From CAYNLK01 sp964398055 (GTDB taxonomy: Bacteria; Chloroflexota; Anaerolineae; 4572-78; J111): a DNA stretch of 34,319 nt. Below the pieces are notes generated by a model. The model did no database searches. It was not told the DNA's origin and worked only from the letters and a program-made list of their open reading frames with translations. Positions within the stretch are counted from its first letter, which is position 1. Each line of letters starts with the position of its first letter. The translations under genes and the position numbers were made by a program. Shown piece after piece: positions 1 through 6,792 of the stretch. Location: contig CAYNLK010000063.1 of assembly GCA_964398055.1 (NCBI GenBank), forward strand, positions 1 to 34,319, read 5' to 3'.

Positions 1-55
1 ACTGGTACACTTTTCGTCCGCTGTTTTTGGTACAAAATTATACCGCTGCTGACAA

Positions 56-61
56 ATTATA
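56..61 (-). promoter_or_regulatory. possible leftward extended -10 promoter
   Basis: On the minus strand TGG is followed directly by TATAAT (an extended -10), and a second TATAAT lies 19 bp further on at 37-42. No good -35 is seen. It would transcribe leftward out of the window, divergent from the csp promoter, so its target gene is not visible. Confidence 0.3.
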
Positions 62-120
62 CCACCAATTTGATTTAACCCTGAACAGTTGGCAGATTGG
101 GCCGGAATTTTGGAGCGGAA

Positions 121-149
121 TTGACAGGGAACGGTTAATCTGGTATAGT
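121..149 (+). promoter_or_regulatory. sigma-70-type promoter upstream of csp
   Basis: TTGACA at 121-126, a 17-nt spacer, then TATAGT at 144-149. This is close to the housekeeping consensus. Transcription should start near 156, only about 36 nt before an intrinsic terminator and about 140 nt before the cold-shock gene. Confidence 0.75.
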
Positions 150-155
150 ATATTT

Positions 156-225
156 CAAGTAGGACGAAGAAAGTATCTGTTCGGTTTTGAAGCGACCACC
201 AGATCTTTGGGTGGTCGCTTTTTTT
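156..225 (+). ncRNA. short terminated transcript: csp leader attenuator or small RNA
   Basis: This interval runs from the predicted start of the 121-149 promoter to the terminator at 192-225, giving an RNA of about 70 nt. It holds no convincing ORF. It may be a stand-alone small RNA or the prematurely terminated leader of the csp mRNA. Csp proteins of E. coli are known to act as antiterminators by melting hairpins, so autoregulation through this hairpin is a plausible inference. No known RNA family was recognised. Confidence 0.4.
192..225 (+). terminator. intrinsic terminator in csp leader
   Basis: The 9-bp perfect stem GCGACCACC (192-200) pairs with GGTGGTCGC (210-218) and is followed by a run of seven T. 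It lies between a strong promoter and the csp start codon, with only a weak possible second promoter (TTGACC at 242) after it. Confidence 0.8.
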
Positions 226-297
226 CTTGCGGTGAACCTCTTTGACCTATGACTCTATTTTATTAGTTTAAGTAAAAGTAAGGAGAATTACAGGATT

Positions 298-507
298 ATG
301 TCTGAACGAATTGTAGGGACCGTCAAGTGGTTCAACGCCGGTAAAGGCTACGGGTTCATTGAACACGAGGGTGGTGAGGATGTCTTTGTGCATTACTCGG
401 CGCTCCAATCTGAGGGCTACCGCTCATTAGCTGAAGGCCAGCGCGTTGAGTTTAGTATCGAGCGTGGTCCCAAGGGTCTACAGGCCAGCAACGTTGTAGC
501 CCAGTAG
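298..507 (+). CDS. cold-shock protein (CspA family)
   Basis: A 69-residue single cold-shock domain (OB fold), the normal full length for CspA-type proteins. RNP1 is visible as KGYGFI (residues 16-21) and RNP2 as VFVHYS (29-34); the WF aromatic pair at 11-12 is also present. The family binds single-stranded RNA and DNA, melts mRNA secondary structure in the cytoplasm, and can antiterminate transcription. The ATG is preceded by AGGAG at 281-285, about 12 nt away. The gene is 26 nt upstream of an RRM gene with no terminator between, so the two are probably co-transcribed. The terminator at 192-225 precedes it, so its expression may depend on read-through. The paralogue (CspA, B, C and so on) cannot be assigned. 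Confidence 0.95.
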   Translation: MSERIVGTVKWFNAGKGYGFIEHEGGEDVFVHYSALQSEGYRSLAEGQRVEFSIERGPKGLQASNVVAQ

Positions 508-533
508 CCAGTTTATTAAGAAAGGAATTTGCT

Positions 534-863
534 ATGAATAAGAAACTTTATGTGGGTAATCTCAGCTACGAAACAACCGAGGATAAACTACAAAAGCTGT
601 TTATCGAGGTGGGGCCGGTCGTATCGGCGACCATCATTACTGATCGCGCTTCGGGCCGGTCCAAAGGCTTTGGCTTTGTCGAGATGGAAACTGAACAGGC
701 CGCTCAAGAAGCCATCGAACGGTTCAATAATTATGAAATGAATGAGCGCAACATCACGGTAAATGAAGCCCGTCCCCCTCGTGAGGAACGTTCTTTTGGC
801 GGGGATCGGAAGCGGAGCAAGTCTTATGGTGGTAGTAGTGGTGGTGGCCGTCGCCGCTATTAA
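534..863 (+). CDS. RRM-domain RNA-binding protein with Gly/Arg-rich tail
   Basis: A 109-residue protein with one RNA-recognition motif: RNP2 LYVGNL at residues 5-10 and RNP1 KGFGFVEM at 44-51. A basic tail (from about residue 82) rich in Arg, Gly and Ser ends in GGGRRRY. This matches the small Rbp proteins of cyanobacteria and other bacteria, several of which are cold-induced RNA chaperones. The Shine-Dalgarno AAAGGA at 521-526 supports the ATG. It follows csp by 26 nt and is followed by an intrinsic terminator at 908-940, so csp and this gene probably form a two-gene unit. The RNA targets cannot be read from the sequence. Confidence 0.93.
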   Translation: MNKKLYVGNLSYETTEDKLQKLFIEVGPVVSATIITDRASGRSKGFGFVEMETEQAAQEAIERFNNYEMNERNITVNEARPPREERSFGGDRKRSKSYGGSSGGGRRRY

Positions 864-907
864 TCTCTATTGAGAGCAGTCTCTATTGAGCGTATTGACG
901 GTAGAGA

Positions 908-940
908 AAAAGCGCGGGGAGAAATCCCGCGCTTTTGTTT
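908..940 (+). terminator. intrinsic terminator between RRM gene and FKBP gene
   Basis: A perfect 11-bp stem AAAAGCGCGGG (908-918) pairs with CCCGCGCTTTT (926-936), 7-nt loop, then GTTTT. It ends the csp-RRM unit. The FKBP start codon is only 17 nt beyond, leaving no room for a separate promoter. Confidence 0.8.
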
Positions 941-957
941 TGAAAGGTAAAAAGAAG

Positions 958-1386
958 ATGTTGCAAGCAAAAATTGGTGATACAGTTAAGGTTCATTACA
1001 CCGGCAAATTCGAAGATGGTACAGAATTTGCTACCTCTATTAATGACAACCCGCTACAATTTACTATAGGTGAAGGAGAGGTCATCCCCGGCCTTGAACA
1101 GGCCGTCACAGGCATGAAGCCAGGCCAGGCAAAAACCACAAAAATCTTGGCCGAACAAGCCTATGGTTCATACCTGGAGAGCAAGGTAAGGCAAGTAAAT
1201 CGAGAACGATTTCCGGCGGACATGGACATACAGATCGGTAAGGTTCTTACAATCCGCAAAGCTGGTGGTAAAAAAATTAGAAGTATTGTGATCACTGTCT
1301 CTGATACGAGTGTAACCCTCGATGCCAATCACCCTTTAGCCGGGGAAGATTTAGTTTTTGATATCCAACTCATCGAGATTATCTGA
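958..1386 (+). CDS. FKBP-type peptidyl-prolyl isomerase, SlyD-like
   Basis: A 142-residue protein if started at ATG 958, which has GAAAGG upstream and matches the family start (IGDTVKVHYTGKFEDGTEF). A TTG-initiated extension from 886 would run through the terminator hairpin and is rejected. The FKBP core, interrupted by an insert-in-flap-like segment (about residues 65-125), returns with LDANHPLAGEDLVFDI (121-136), the SlyD/FkpA-type hallmark. SlyD-type enzymes catalyse prolyl cis-trans isomerisation and act as folding chaperones. The metal-binding His/Cys-rich tail of E. coli SlyD is absent, so a nickel role is not supported. Its place between RNA chaperone genes and a DEAD-box helicase suggests a shared low-temperature or folding role. 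It sits 17 nt behind an intrinsic terminator. Confidence 0.9.
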   Translation: MLQAKIGDTVKVHYTGKFEDGTEFATSINDNPLQFTIGEGEVIPGLEQAVTGMKPGQAKTTKILAEQAYGSYLESKVRQVNRERFPADMDIQIGKVLTIRKAGGKKIRSIVITVSDTSVTLDANHPLAGEDLVFDIQLIEII

Positions 1387-1485
1387 GCAGCGTTGCGCTT
1401 TTGTAGTTTATTTTATCCTGCCCCCCGGTGTCCCCGCGGCTGTTCACTTGGGCAAAAAAAACCTGGCCGCATTACAAGGAGTTTT

Positions 1486-2742
1486 ATGCATTTCAATGAT
1501 TTTGAGCTCGATGCGCGCTTGCAGCAGAACCTGCAAGCCATCGGCTTCGAGCGACCCACGCCTATCCAGATCGCCACTATTCCGAATGCCCTGGATGGTC
1601 ACGACATTCTCGGTTCCGCCGAAACCGGCACCGGCAAGACCGCGGCGTTTTTACTGCCGCTGCTGCAAAAATTGATCGAGACGCCGCGTTCTCGCCAGCC
1701 GCGCGCCCTCATCCTGACGCCAACGCGCGAACTGGCCTTGCAGGTGGCTGACCATGCCGCCCAATTGAGCCGCGGCCTGCCCCTGCGCATCGCCACCATT
1801 TACGGGGGCGTCGGACTGAATCCGCAAGAACAGGCGCTCAGGCAGGGCGTTGATGTGGTCATCGCCACGCCCGGCCGTTTACTTGATCACATTAATCGCC
1901 GTAACATTGCCTTCACTGCACTGCAAATCTTCGTGCTCGATGAGGCCGACCGGATGCTGGACATCGGCTTCCTGCCCGACATCCGCCGGATCGTCCAGCT
2001 GCTGCCCCAGGAGCGGCAGACGATGCTGTTCTCGGCCACGCTCCAGCCGGTAGTCGAGCTAAGCCGCGAGGTAACCCGTCAGCCGGTGCGGGTGGAGGTA
2101 GAAAAGACGGTCACTCCGCCGACCATCAGCCATGTGTTGTACCCTGTGCCGGAACATTTGAAGTTCGAGTTGTTGCAGCAGTTGCTGCAAGATGAAAGCC
2201 TTGACAGCGTGCTGCTCTTTGCCCGCACCAAACATCGAGCCGACCGGGTAGTGCGCAATTTGCAACGGGCCAAGATTTCAGCGGCCGTGATTCACGGCAA
2301 TCGCTCGCAGAGCCAGCGCGTGGCCGCGCTAGAGGCGTTTCGACATGGGCGCGTCCGGGTGCTGGTGGCCACCGACATCGCCGCCCGCGGCATCGACGTG
2401 GAAGGCATCTCCCACGTGGTGAATTACGATGTGCCGTTGCAGCCGGAAGATTACGTCCACCGGATTGGTCGGACGGGCCGGGCCCACGCCGTCGGGCAGG
2501 CCTACACCCTGGCCACGCTAGAGGACGCCCGGCTGGTTCATCGCATCGAATATGTTTTGAAGCAAAAAATCGAACGACGCAAAGTGGAGGGGCTGGACTA
2601 CAATCGGCCCGCGGCCCGCATCCCCACGCCCGAAGAGATTCGTCGTTACGTGGAAGCCAACCGGCGGCCGCCCGATGGGGTCTCCCGGCCAAGGCGGCGA
2701 CGCGGGCGAAGCCGTCAAAACGGCAACGTCACAAGCCGGTGA
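1486..2742 (+). CDS. DEAD-box ATP-dependent RNA helicase (RhlE/CsdA-like)
   Basis: A 418-residue helicase from ATG 1486, chosen because AAGGAG (1476-1481) precedes it and MHFNDFELD is the usual family beginning; an upstream TTG extension lacks homology. All core motifs are visible: Q motif FERPTPIQ (21-28), Walker A AETGTGKT (45-52), PTREL (79-83), TPGR (128-131), DEAD (152-155), SAT (183-185), ARGID (300-304) and HRIGRTGR (325-332). A short Arg-rich tail (RPRRRRGRSR) replaces a longer RNA-binding domain, which is most like RhlE. The family unwinds short RNA duplexes in ribosome assembly and mRNA decay and is often cold-induced. Which subfamily it belongs to needs a phylogeny. It is the last gene of the plus-strand RNA-chaperone group. 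Confidence 0.95.
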   Translation: MHFNDFELDARLQQNLQAIGFERPTPIQIATIPNALDGHDILGSAETGTGKTAAFLLPLLQKLIETPRSRQPRALILTPTRELALQVADHAAQLSRGLPLRIATIYGGVGLNPQEQALRQGVDVVIATPGRLLDHINRRNIAFTALQIFVLDEADRMLDIGFLPDIRRIVQLLPQERQTMLFSATLQPVVELSREVTRQPVRVEVEKTVTPPTISHVLYPVPEHLKFELLQQLLQDESLDSVLLFARTKHRADRVVRNLQRAKISAAVIHGNRSQSQRVAALEAFRHGRVRVLVATDIAARGIDVEGISHVVNYDVPLQPEDYVHRIGRTGRAHAVGQAYTLATLEDARLVHRIEYVLKQKIERRKVEGLDYNRPAARIPTPEEIRRYVEANRRPPDGVSRPRRRRGRSRQNGNVTSR

Positions 2743-2952
2743 GTTACGCCCGGCAGAGCCAAAGGGCGAATAATTCGACAATGTTAAATTAACATAACAT
2801 CTGGATTAGCTCGCGGACCGCGAAGCGCACAGATCAACACGGATTTTTTAACTTTCCGCGGCAACCTGTGTTCATCCGTGTGAATCCGTGAGCCATTACT
2901 GGAAATCTAATATTGTCAAGATAGTCAACCGGATAAATTGACCCTGACCATA
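2743..2952. repeat. intergenic dispersed CACGGAT-type repeat
   Basis: This stretch after the helicase holds no gene. At 2809-2894 it carries a mirrored pair of segments: GCTCGCGGACCGCGAA followed by ACACGGATTTT on the left, and the inverse, ATCCGTGTGAATCCGTGAGC, on the right. The same words (CTCACGGATTTTCACGGACCGCGAA) recur at the right edge of the window (34295-34319). At 2781-2795 there is a perfect 15-nt palindrome, ATGTTAAATTAACAT. No T-rich intrinsic terminator was found. Confidence 0.5.
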
Positions 2953-3077
2953 ACTACTCAGCCGTCTCAATCAAGACACCCGGTTTTTGCGCTGTTGAAT
3001 CTGTTCTTGGGCAATAAATCGTTGTCTGACGATCAAATTACGAGCAAATCCGACAAAAAACCGAGTGTCTGAGTAGT
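2953..3077. repeat. 125-bp inverted-repeat element between convergent genes
   Basis: The ends are ACTACTCAG (2953-2961) and CTGAGTAGT (3069-3077). Nested inside, AGACACCCGGTTTTT (2974-2988) pairs with AAAAACCGAGTGTCT (3056-3070) with one mismatch. The internal 67 nt show no ORF. It lies between the helicase (plus) and eamA (minus) and could serve as a bidirectional terminator or be a MITE-like element. No flanking target-site duplication was confirmed. Confidence 0.45.
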
Positions 3078-3088
3078 AACTCTTGACC

Positions 3089-3970
3089 TTAGGCGCGGGC
3101 GCTCATCATGGCCCGGGCTATCACCGCCCCCAGAACCAACCCGCCGCCGACAAAGGCCAGTGGCCCGGGAACTTCGCCGATCACCAGAAAGACCCACAGC
3201 GGGTTCAGGATGGGTTCCAACGTCAGCAGCAGGGTCGACTCCAGCGCCTGCAAATGCTTGATCGCAATCGAGTAGAAAACAAACGAGATTCCAATCTGAA
3301 ATATACCCAGATACAGAATGATGCTCACACTCGGCAGCGAAAATGTTTCTTGCAGAAGAAAAGGCAGGCCAATGAAAATACCAAACAGGTTGCCTAACAG
3401 GATGGTGTTAGCCGGCGTACCGGCTTTTTGCCGGCGCATACACAAAATCATCACCGCCATCGACAGCCCGCTGAGGGCGCCGAATAGATTGCCCCGAAAG
3501 CCGTCAAGGCTTAAGTCATCCCCAAAGAACAGCAACATCCCGGCAAAGATGAACGGCATTGTCAGCCAATCCGGGCGTTGCGGTCGCTCAGCCAGCAGCC
3601 AATAGCCAAACAGAATAACATAAAGCGGCGCGGTGTAGGTTAAGAAGATGACATTGGCGGCCGTGGTGACTTTTGTGCCCATAATGAAAAACAGGTTTGT
3701 CCCTACGTAGCCAAGAGCGCCGAAGATTTGCAGGCGGCTCCAACGAAGATTGAGCTGCCGCAGATAGATCAGGAACACCACGGCGGCAATCATACTGCGG
3801 GCGCTGAGGATCGACAGGGTCTGCCAGTTGATAATTTTTACAAATAAGCCGCTGGTGCTCCAAAGCAGCACGGTCAGGAGCAGCAGCCAAATAGCCTGAC
3901 GCCGCAAACTCGAGGGCTGGGTAGATTGGCTCAGTTTGAGCAAGTTCCTGGCGCTATTTACCGTAGACAT
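3089..3970 (-). CDS. EamA/DMT-family membrane transporter
   Basis: A 293-residue, very hydrophobic protein with about ten transmembrane helices arranged as two EamA repeats (about 24-150 and 160-290). Visible family features include LLWSTSGLFVKI near the start of the first repeat, FLTYTAPLYVILFGYWLLAERP at its end, and the matching LLTLEPILNPLWVFLVIGE in the second repeat. Members of the drug/metabolite transporter superfamily export amino acids, nucleosides or other metabolites across the inner membrane; the substrate cannot be predicted here. ATG at 3970 has GGGGA just upstream. It is a single gene with its own likely promoter (TATAAT at 4062-4067, minus) and a leader of about 85 nt. Confidence 0.92.
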   Translation of the reverse strand: MSTVNSARNLLKLSQSTQPSSLRRQAIWLLLLTVLLWSTSGLFVKIINWQTLSILSARSMIAAVVFLIYLRQLNLRWSRLQIFGALGYVGTNLFFIMGTKVTTAANVIFLTYTAPLYVILFGYWLLAERPQRPDWLTMPFIFAGMLLFFGDDLSLDGFRGNLFGALSGLSMAVMILCMRRQKAGTPANTILLGNLFGIFIGLPFLLQETFSLPSVSIILYLGIFQIGISFVFYSIAIKHLQALESTLLLTLEPILNPLWVFLVIGEVPGPLAFVGGGLVLGAVIARAMMSARA

Positions 3971-4248
3971 CTTGACGATTCCCCAATCGAGCTGGGCGAC
4001 CCCGGCCCTGCGAGGCTGACCTCACCTGGATGAAGTTGACCAAAACCTATTCTGCCAGCCGATTATACCATCGACCAGCAAGTCTCACCAGGGACACTTT
4101 GGCGGCAATTCAACCAGTACAGTTGGTAAAAAAGACAACTGTTATGGTTTCAATTTGCTGTTTCCGAACCTGTTATAGTTAGCATCGACTCTATTGTGGT
4201 AGGCCAGCGCCGCAGATCGAAACCAGATTTGGCTGGTAAGGTGGAACA
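3971..4248. promoter_or_regulatory. eamA upstream region with -10 element and GC-rich leader
   Basis: On the minus strand TATAAT lies at 4062-4067 with only a weak -35. The leader before eamA folds into small hairpins, for example GAGG-TCAG-CCTC and GGGC-CGGGGTC-GCCC, but matches no riboswitch class I could recognise. On the plus strand TGTTATAGT (4171-4179) is an extended -10; from it a transcript of about 100 nt would run to the hairpin at 4249-4285. That small RNA is only weakly supported. Confidence 0.35.
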
Positions 4249-4285
4249 AAAAAAGCCAACGTGCTCAAGACGTCGGCTTTTTTTT
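4249..4285 (-). terminator. dnaN intrinsic terminator
   Basis: In the minus-strand RNA, AGCCGACGT pairs with ACGTTGGCT, fully paired if one G-U wobble is allowed, followed by seven T. It stands about 20 nt past the dnaN stop. The plus-strand version carries an A-C mismatch instead, so the structure appears tuned for minus-strand termination. Confidence 0.8.
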
Positions 4286-4305
4286 GGCACGGTAAATTGG
4301 TAAAT

Positions 4306-5451
4306 TTAACGTGAGATATGCATGGGCATGATCACGTGGATAAATTGATCATCACCGATGGGACGGATGACTCCCGGGCTGGAGGCCGCCGTAGTTTCCA
4401 GAATCACTTGCGGGCTATCGACTACAGCCAACACATCAATGAGGTATTTGGCGTTGAAAGCGATCTCAAGCGGGTCGCCTTCAATAGAGGCGTCCAGGTC
4501 GGCCACATTATCGCCCAATTCGGCGCTGGTGGCAATCAGGGTAATGCGACCATTCATCAGTTCATCGCCGGCCGGAACCACTTCCAACTTAATGATGTGG
4601 GATGAATCGCGGGCAAAGAGATGGGATACCCGGGTAGCTTTGAGAAAACTGGAGGTGTCGAGCACGCTGCGGGTGGCGTAACCTTTCGGGATGATCTGGT
4701 TGTAATCGGGAAATTTGCCTTCAATGAGTTGGGAGACGAGGTCAATATTGTGCAAGTGGAACAGAACCTGCTTGCGAGCCTGGGTAATAATAACTTCGAC
4801 CGGTTCTTCCTGGTCGGCCGAGATGCGGGCCAGTTCCATCAAAGCCCGCGCCGGGATGATGACCTCAGAGGCTTCACCCAGGTACTGGTTGGCTGACAGC
4901 GGCGTGTTTTTCACCGATAAGCGAAAACCGTCGGCCGCGGCCATGGTCAGCCTGTCCTCATTGAACTGTACCAATACGCCGGTCAGAATCGGGCGACTTT
5001 CGTCGGTGGCGGCGGCAAAGACGACCTGATCGATTGTTTTCCGCAGCGACTCGGGATTAAGTTTGATCGGCGTTTCGCTGTCGCCGGCGGTCGGCACCAG
5101 GGGAAATTCCTGAGCATCAATACCCTTGATGTTCGACTCATACCGGGCGCATTTCAGATTAAGGGTTTGGGTGGACTCATCCAGGTCCAGGTCAATTCGT
5201 TCTGGCGGTAAAGAGTTGACAAATTCGGCCAGTAAACGAGCCGGCACAGTAATGGCGCCTTCTTGTTCAATTTTGGCCCCAACCCAGCAGTTGATCCCAA
5301 TTTCCAGGTTGGTAGCCGACAATTTAAGTTGGCCGTTATCCGTCGCCAGCAGCACATTCGACAGCACCGGCAACGTACTGCGGCTGGCTACGGCGCGTCC
5401 AACGATACTTAGCCCTTTGGCCAGATTCTCTTGCAGGCAGGAGACTTTCAT
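4306..5451 (-). CDS. dnaN: DNA polymerase III beta subunit (sliding clamp)
   Basis: A 381-residue protein, the usual clamp length, starting at ATG 5451 (MKVSCLQENLAKGLSIVGRA). AGGGAG lies about 10 nt upstream; a TTG extension to 5604 would run through the promoter and is rejected. The three clamp domains follow one another (about 1-120, 121-245, 246-381), with SRPILTGV at the domain 2 start and the terminal segment FIHVIMPMHISR, the typical end of DnaN. It forms the ring that tethers DNA polymerase III to DNA at the replication fork. It reads in the same direction as dnaA but is 13 kb away, unlike the usual adjacent dnaA-dnaN pair. It has its own promoter (5531-5559) and terminator (4249-4285), so it is probably monocistronic. 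Confidence 0.97.
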   Translation of the reverse strand: MKVSCLQENLAKGLSIVGRAVASRSTLPVLSNVLLATDNGQLKLSATNLEIGINCWVGAKIEQEGAITVPARLLAEFVNSLPPERIDLDLDESTQTLNLKCARYESNIKGIDAQEFPLVPTAGDSETPIKLNPESLRKTIDQVVFAAATDESRPILTGVLVQFNEDRLTMAAADGFRLSVKNTPLSANQYLGEASEVIIPARALMELARISADQEEPVEVIITQARKQVLFHLHNIDLVSQLIEGKFPDYNQIIPKGYATRSVLDTSSFLKATRVSHLFARDSSHIIKLEVVPAGDELMNGRITLIATSAELGDNVADLDASIEGDPLEIAFNAKYLIDVLAVVDSPQVILETTAASSPGVIRPIGDDQFIHVIMPMHISR

Positions 5452-5530
5452 AGTAACCGCACTCCCTCGGTTGGCAGGATTTTGTTTGGGCGGGGTGGAA
5501 AACTCCACAATTAGTGGGAACTTAAACTCA

Positions 5531-5559
5531 AGTATACTATATTTTGTAGCAGAGGACAA
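5531..5559 (-). promoter_or_regulatory. dnaN promoter
   Basis: On the minus strand TTGTCC (5554-5559), a 17-nt spacer, then TATACT (5531-5536). The start is predicted near 5524, giving a leader of about 73 nt that contains one small hairpin, GTGGA-GTTT-TCCAC. Confidence 0.65.
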
Positions 5560-5600
5560 GAGGGGAATTACTTTATGGAGACACCAGGGGAATAGCTCCA

Positions 5601-5645
5601 ACAAAAAAGATGAAGGGATAGAGTGAATCTCACCCTATCCCCTTC
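5601..5645 (-). terminator. terminator of the 5702-6616 surface-protein gene
   Basis: A long minus-strand hairpin of about 15 bp (arms 5612-5626 and 5630-5645, one bulge) is followed by six T at 5608-5603. It lies about 57 nt past the stop of the surface-protein gene. Confidence 0.8.
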
Positions 5646-5701
5646 ACTTGACTTAGAGTAAAACAAATCGGTCTGTTCCGGGCAATGAAACGAACGCCGG
5701 T

Positions 5702-6616
5702 TTAGCTATGTCTGCGGTTTAGCAACAACCCGGCGGCAGCGCCAGCGCCCAGAACCGCCAGCACCAGCCCGCCCAAGATCAATGCTCCCCGCGAGAAGTT
5801 CTGCGGCGCAATGGCGCCGGTAGCGGGCATAGCTGCCTGGGGTGTGGCCACGGCAGGCGCTTCCGGCGTAATGATAACAACCGGGCCGGGAGGTGGTCCA
5901 ACTAAGGAAACCTCGTCAACATCAAAGTTAACCTCGGCTCCGGTAGAGAACTTTTTGAGACCCCGGATGAAGAGGGTAATGCGGCTGCTGTCTTCCGTCT
6001 CAACTGTACCGGTCACCACTTCATAGAATAAGGGTACATCGTCCGGGAATTCCCCGGTGGAACCCAGGCGGAACTGCTCTTCCAGTGGAATAAACACCCA
6101 CTCTTCCACGTTTTCATAGTCGCCCTCGCCGGAATAGTCGATGCCCCAATGCATCTCAAACTCACCCTTGTTCCGGTCGCCCGGTTGCACCTGGGAACGC
6201 ATCATGGCAAAGAATTCCAGATCATAGATTGAGTTGGGGCGGACATCAACCGTTTGGTAAATGGCGATCACCCGGCTCTGGACGTTTGCCTCCACCAGAA
6301 AGATCTCCATCAATTGGGCGCGCTCACCGGCATAGACGGCTTCAGGCCAGATTTCTTCATACCAGCCAAAAAATGCCTGACCATTTGAGTACGGTTCCCA
6401 GAAGGGGGCCACGCCTTCACGGTCCTCCCAGGGCAGTTCAAAACCGCCATTGGTGATAACATTGACCCGTTCCTGCCCCAGGGGCAGTAGTTTGGCCGGG
6501 TTGTGACTTTCCAACTCGGCAATGGTGAAGCCCGAGATAACAAACGCTGCCAAAATAAACAAGGCTAACACCATCGTTACCATAATTTTGCGGGTTTTGA
6601 ATGATGAGTTCACCAT
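5702..6616 (-). CDS. secreted surface protein with sortase-like MPATG tail
   Basis: A 304-residue protein of unknown exact function. Residues 12-34 form a hydrophobic signal or anchor segment. The body (about 50-240) begins with NGGFELPW and resembles carbohydrate-binding/galactose-binding-like beta sandwiches that follow an N-GGFE motif; it contains no visible catalytic motif. A Pro/Ala-rich linker (243-262) leads to MPATG (263-267), a hydrophobic helix (about 278-299) and the terminal NRRHS. That three-part end is the layout of a cell-wall sorting signal with a variant LPXTG. The Shine-Dalgarno AGGAGGGAG supports the ATG. It has its own promoter (6669-6697) and terminator, so it is a single-gene unit. 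Attachment to an envelope polymer is inference; no sortase gene is in the window. Confidence 0.8.
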   Translation of the reverse strand: MVNSSFKTRKIMVTMVLALFILAAFVISGFTIAELESHNPAKLLPLGQERVNVITNGGFELPWEDREGVAPFWEPYSNGQAFFGWYEEIWPEAVYAGERAQLMEIFLVEANVQSRVIAIYQTVDVRPNSIYDLEFFAMMRSQVQPGDRNKGEFEMHWGIDYSGEGDYENVEEWVFIPLEEQFRLGSTGEFPDDVPLFYEVVTGTVETEDSSRITLFIRGLKKFSTGAEVNFDVDEVSLVGPPPGPVVIITPEAPAVATPQAAMPATGAIAPQNFSRGALILGGLVLAVLGAGAAAGLLLNRRHS

Positions 6617-6668
6617 CGGAAGATCTCCCTCCTAATGCAACAACACAACATAATATTAGAACTTCTCT

Positions 6669-6697
6669 ATAATAACATAACTACAGTGATTTTGCAA
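6669..6697 (-). promoter_or_regulatory. promoter of the surface-protein gene
   Basis: On the minus strand TTGCAA (6692-6697), a 17-nt spacer and TATTAT (6669-6674), about 50 nt ahead of the start codon at 6616. Confidence 0.55.
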
Positions 6698-6792
6698 TAC
6701 GCAAAGCAAAAAATTTGGGATTATGGTAACTAAATTAAACCTCAAGTGAATCAAATGAAACCACCCGGAGCGGTGAGAATAATACTATTTTC

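Noticed and set aside
27..245. 72-codon plus-strand ORF at the left edge
   Set aside because: It runs through a clear promoter (121-149) and terminator (192-225), has no Shine-Dalgarno or recognisable domain, and is best read as non-coding.
886..957. N-terminal extension of the FKBP protein to a TTG at 886
   Set aside because: It would translate through a terminator hairpin; ATG 958 matches the family start.
2126..2692. 188-codon minus-strand ORF opposite the DEAD-box helicase
   Set aside because: Overlaps an intact helicase with all motifs; the translation is Arg/Pro-rich and lacks family features.
3971..4070. Riboswitch in the eamA leader
   Set aside because: I compared it by eye with TPP, SAM, cobalamin, guanidine and fluoride patterns; none of their conserved cores is present.
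4330..4345. ATCACGTGGATAAA in dnaN as a second parS or DnaA box
   Set aside because: It shares only the CACGTG core, or a partial GTGGATAA, inside coding sequence; other CACGTG hits in the window also fail the flanking parS symmetry.
5452..5604. N-terminal extension of DnaN to a TTG at 5604
   Set aside because: The extension covers the dnaN promoter, and the ATG at 5451 has a good Shine-Dalgarno and the conserved start.
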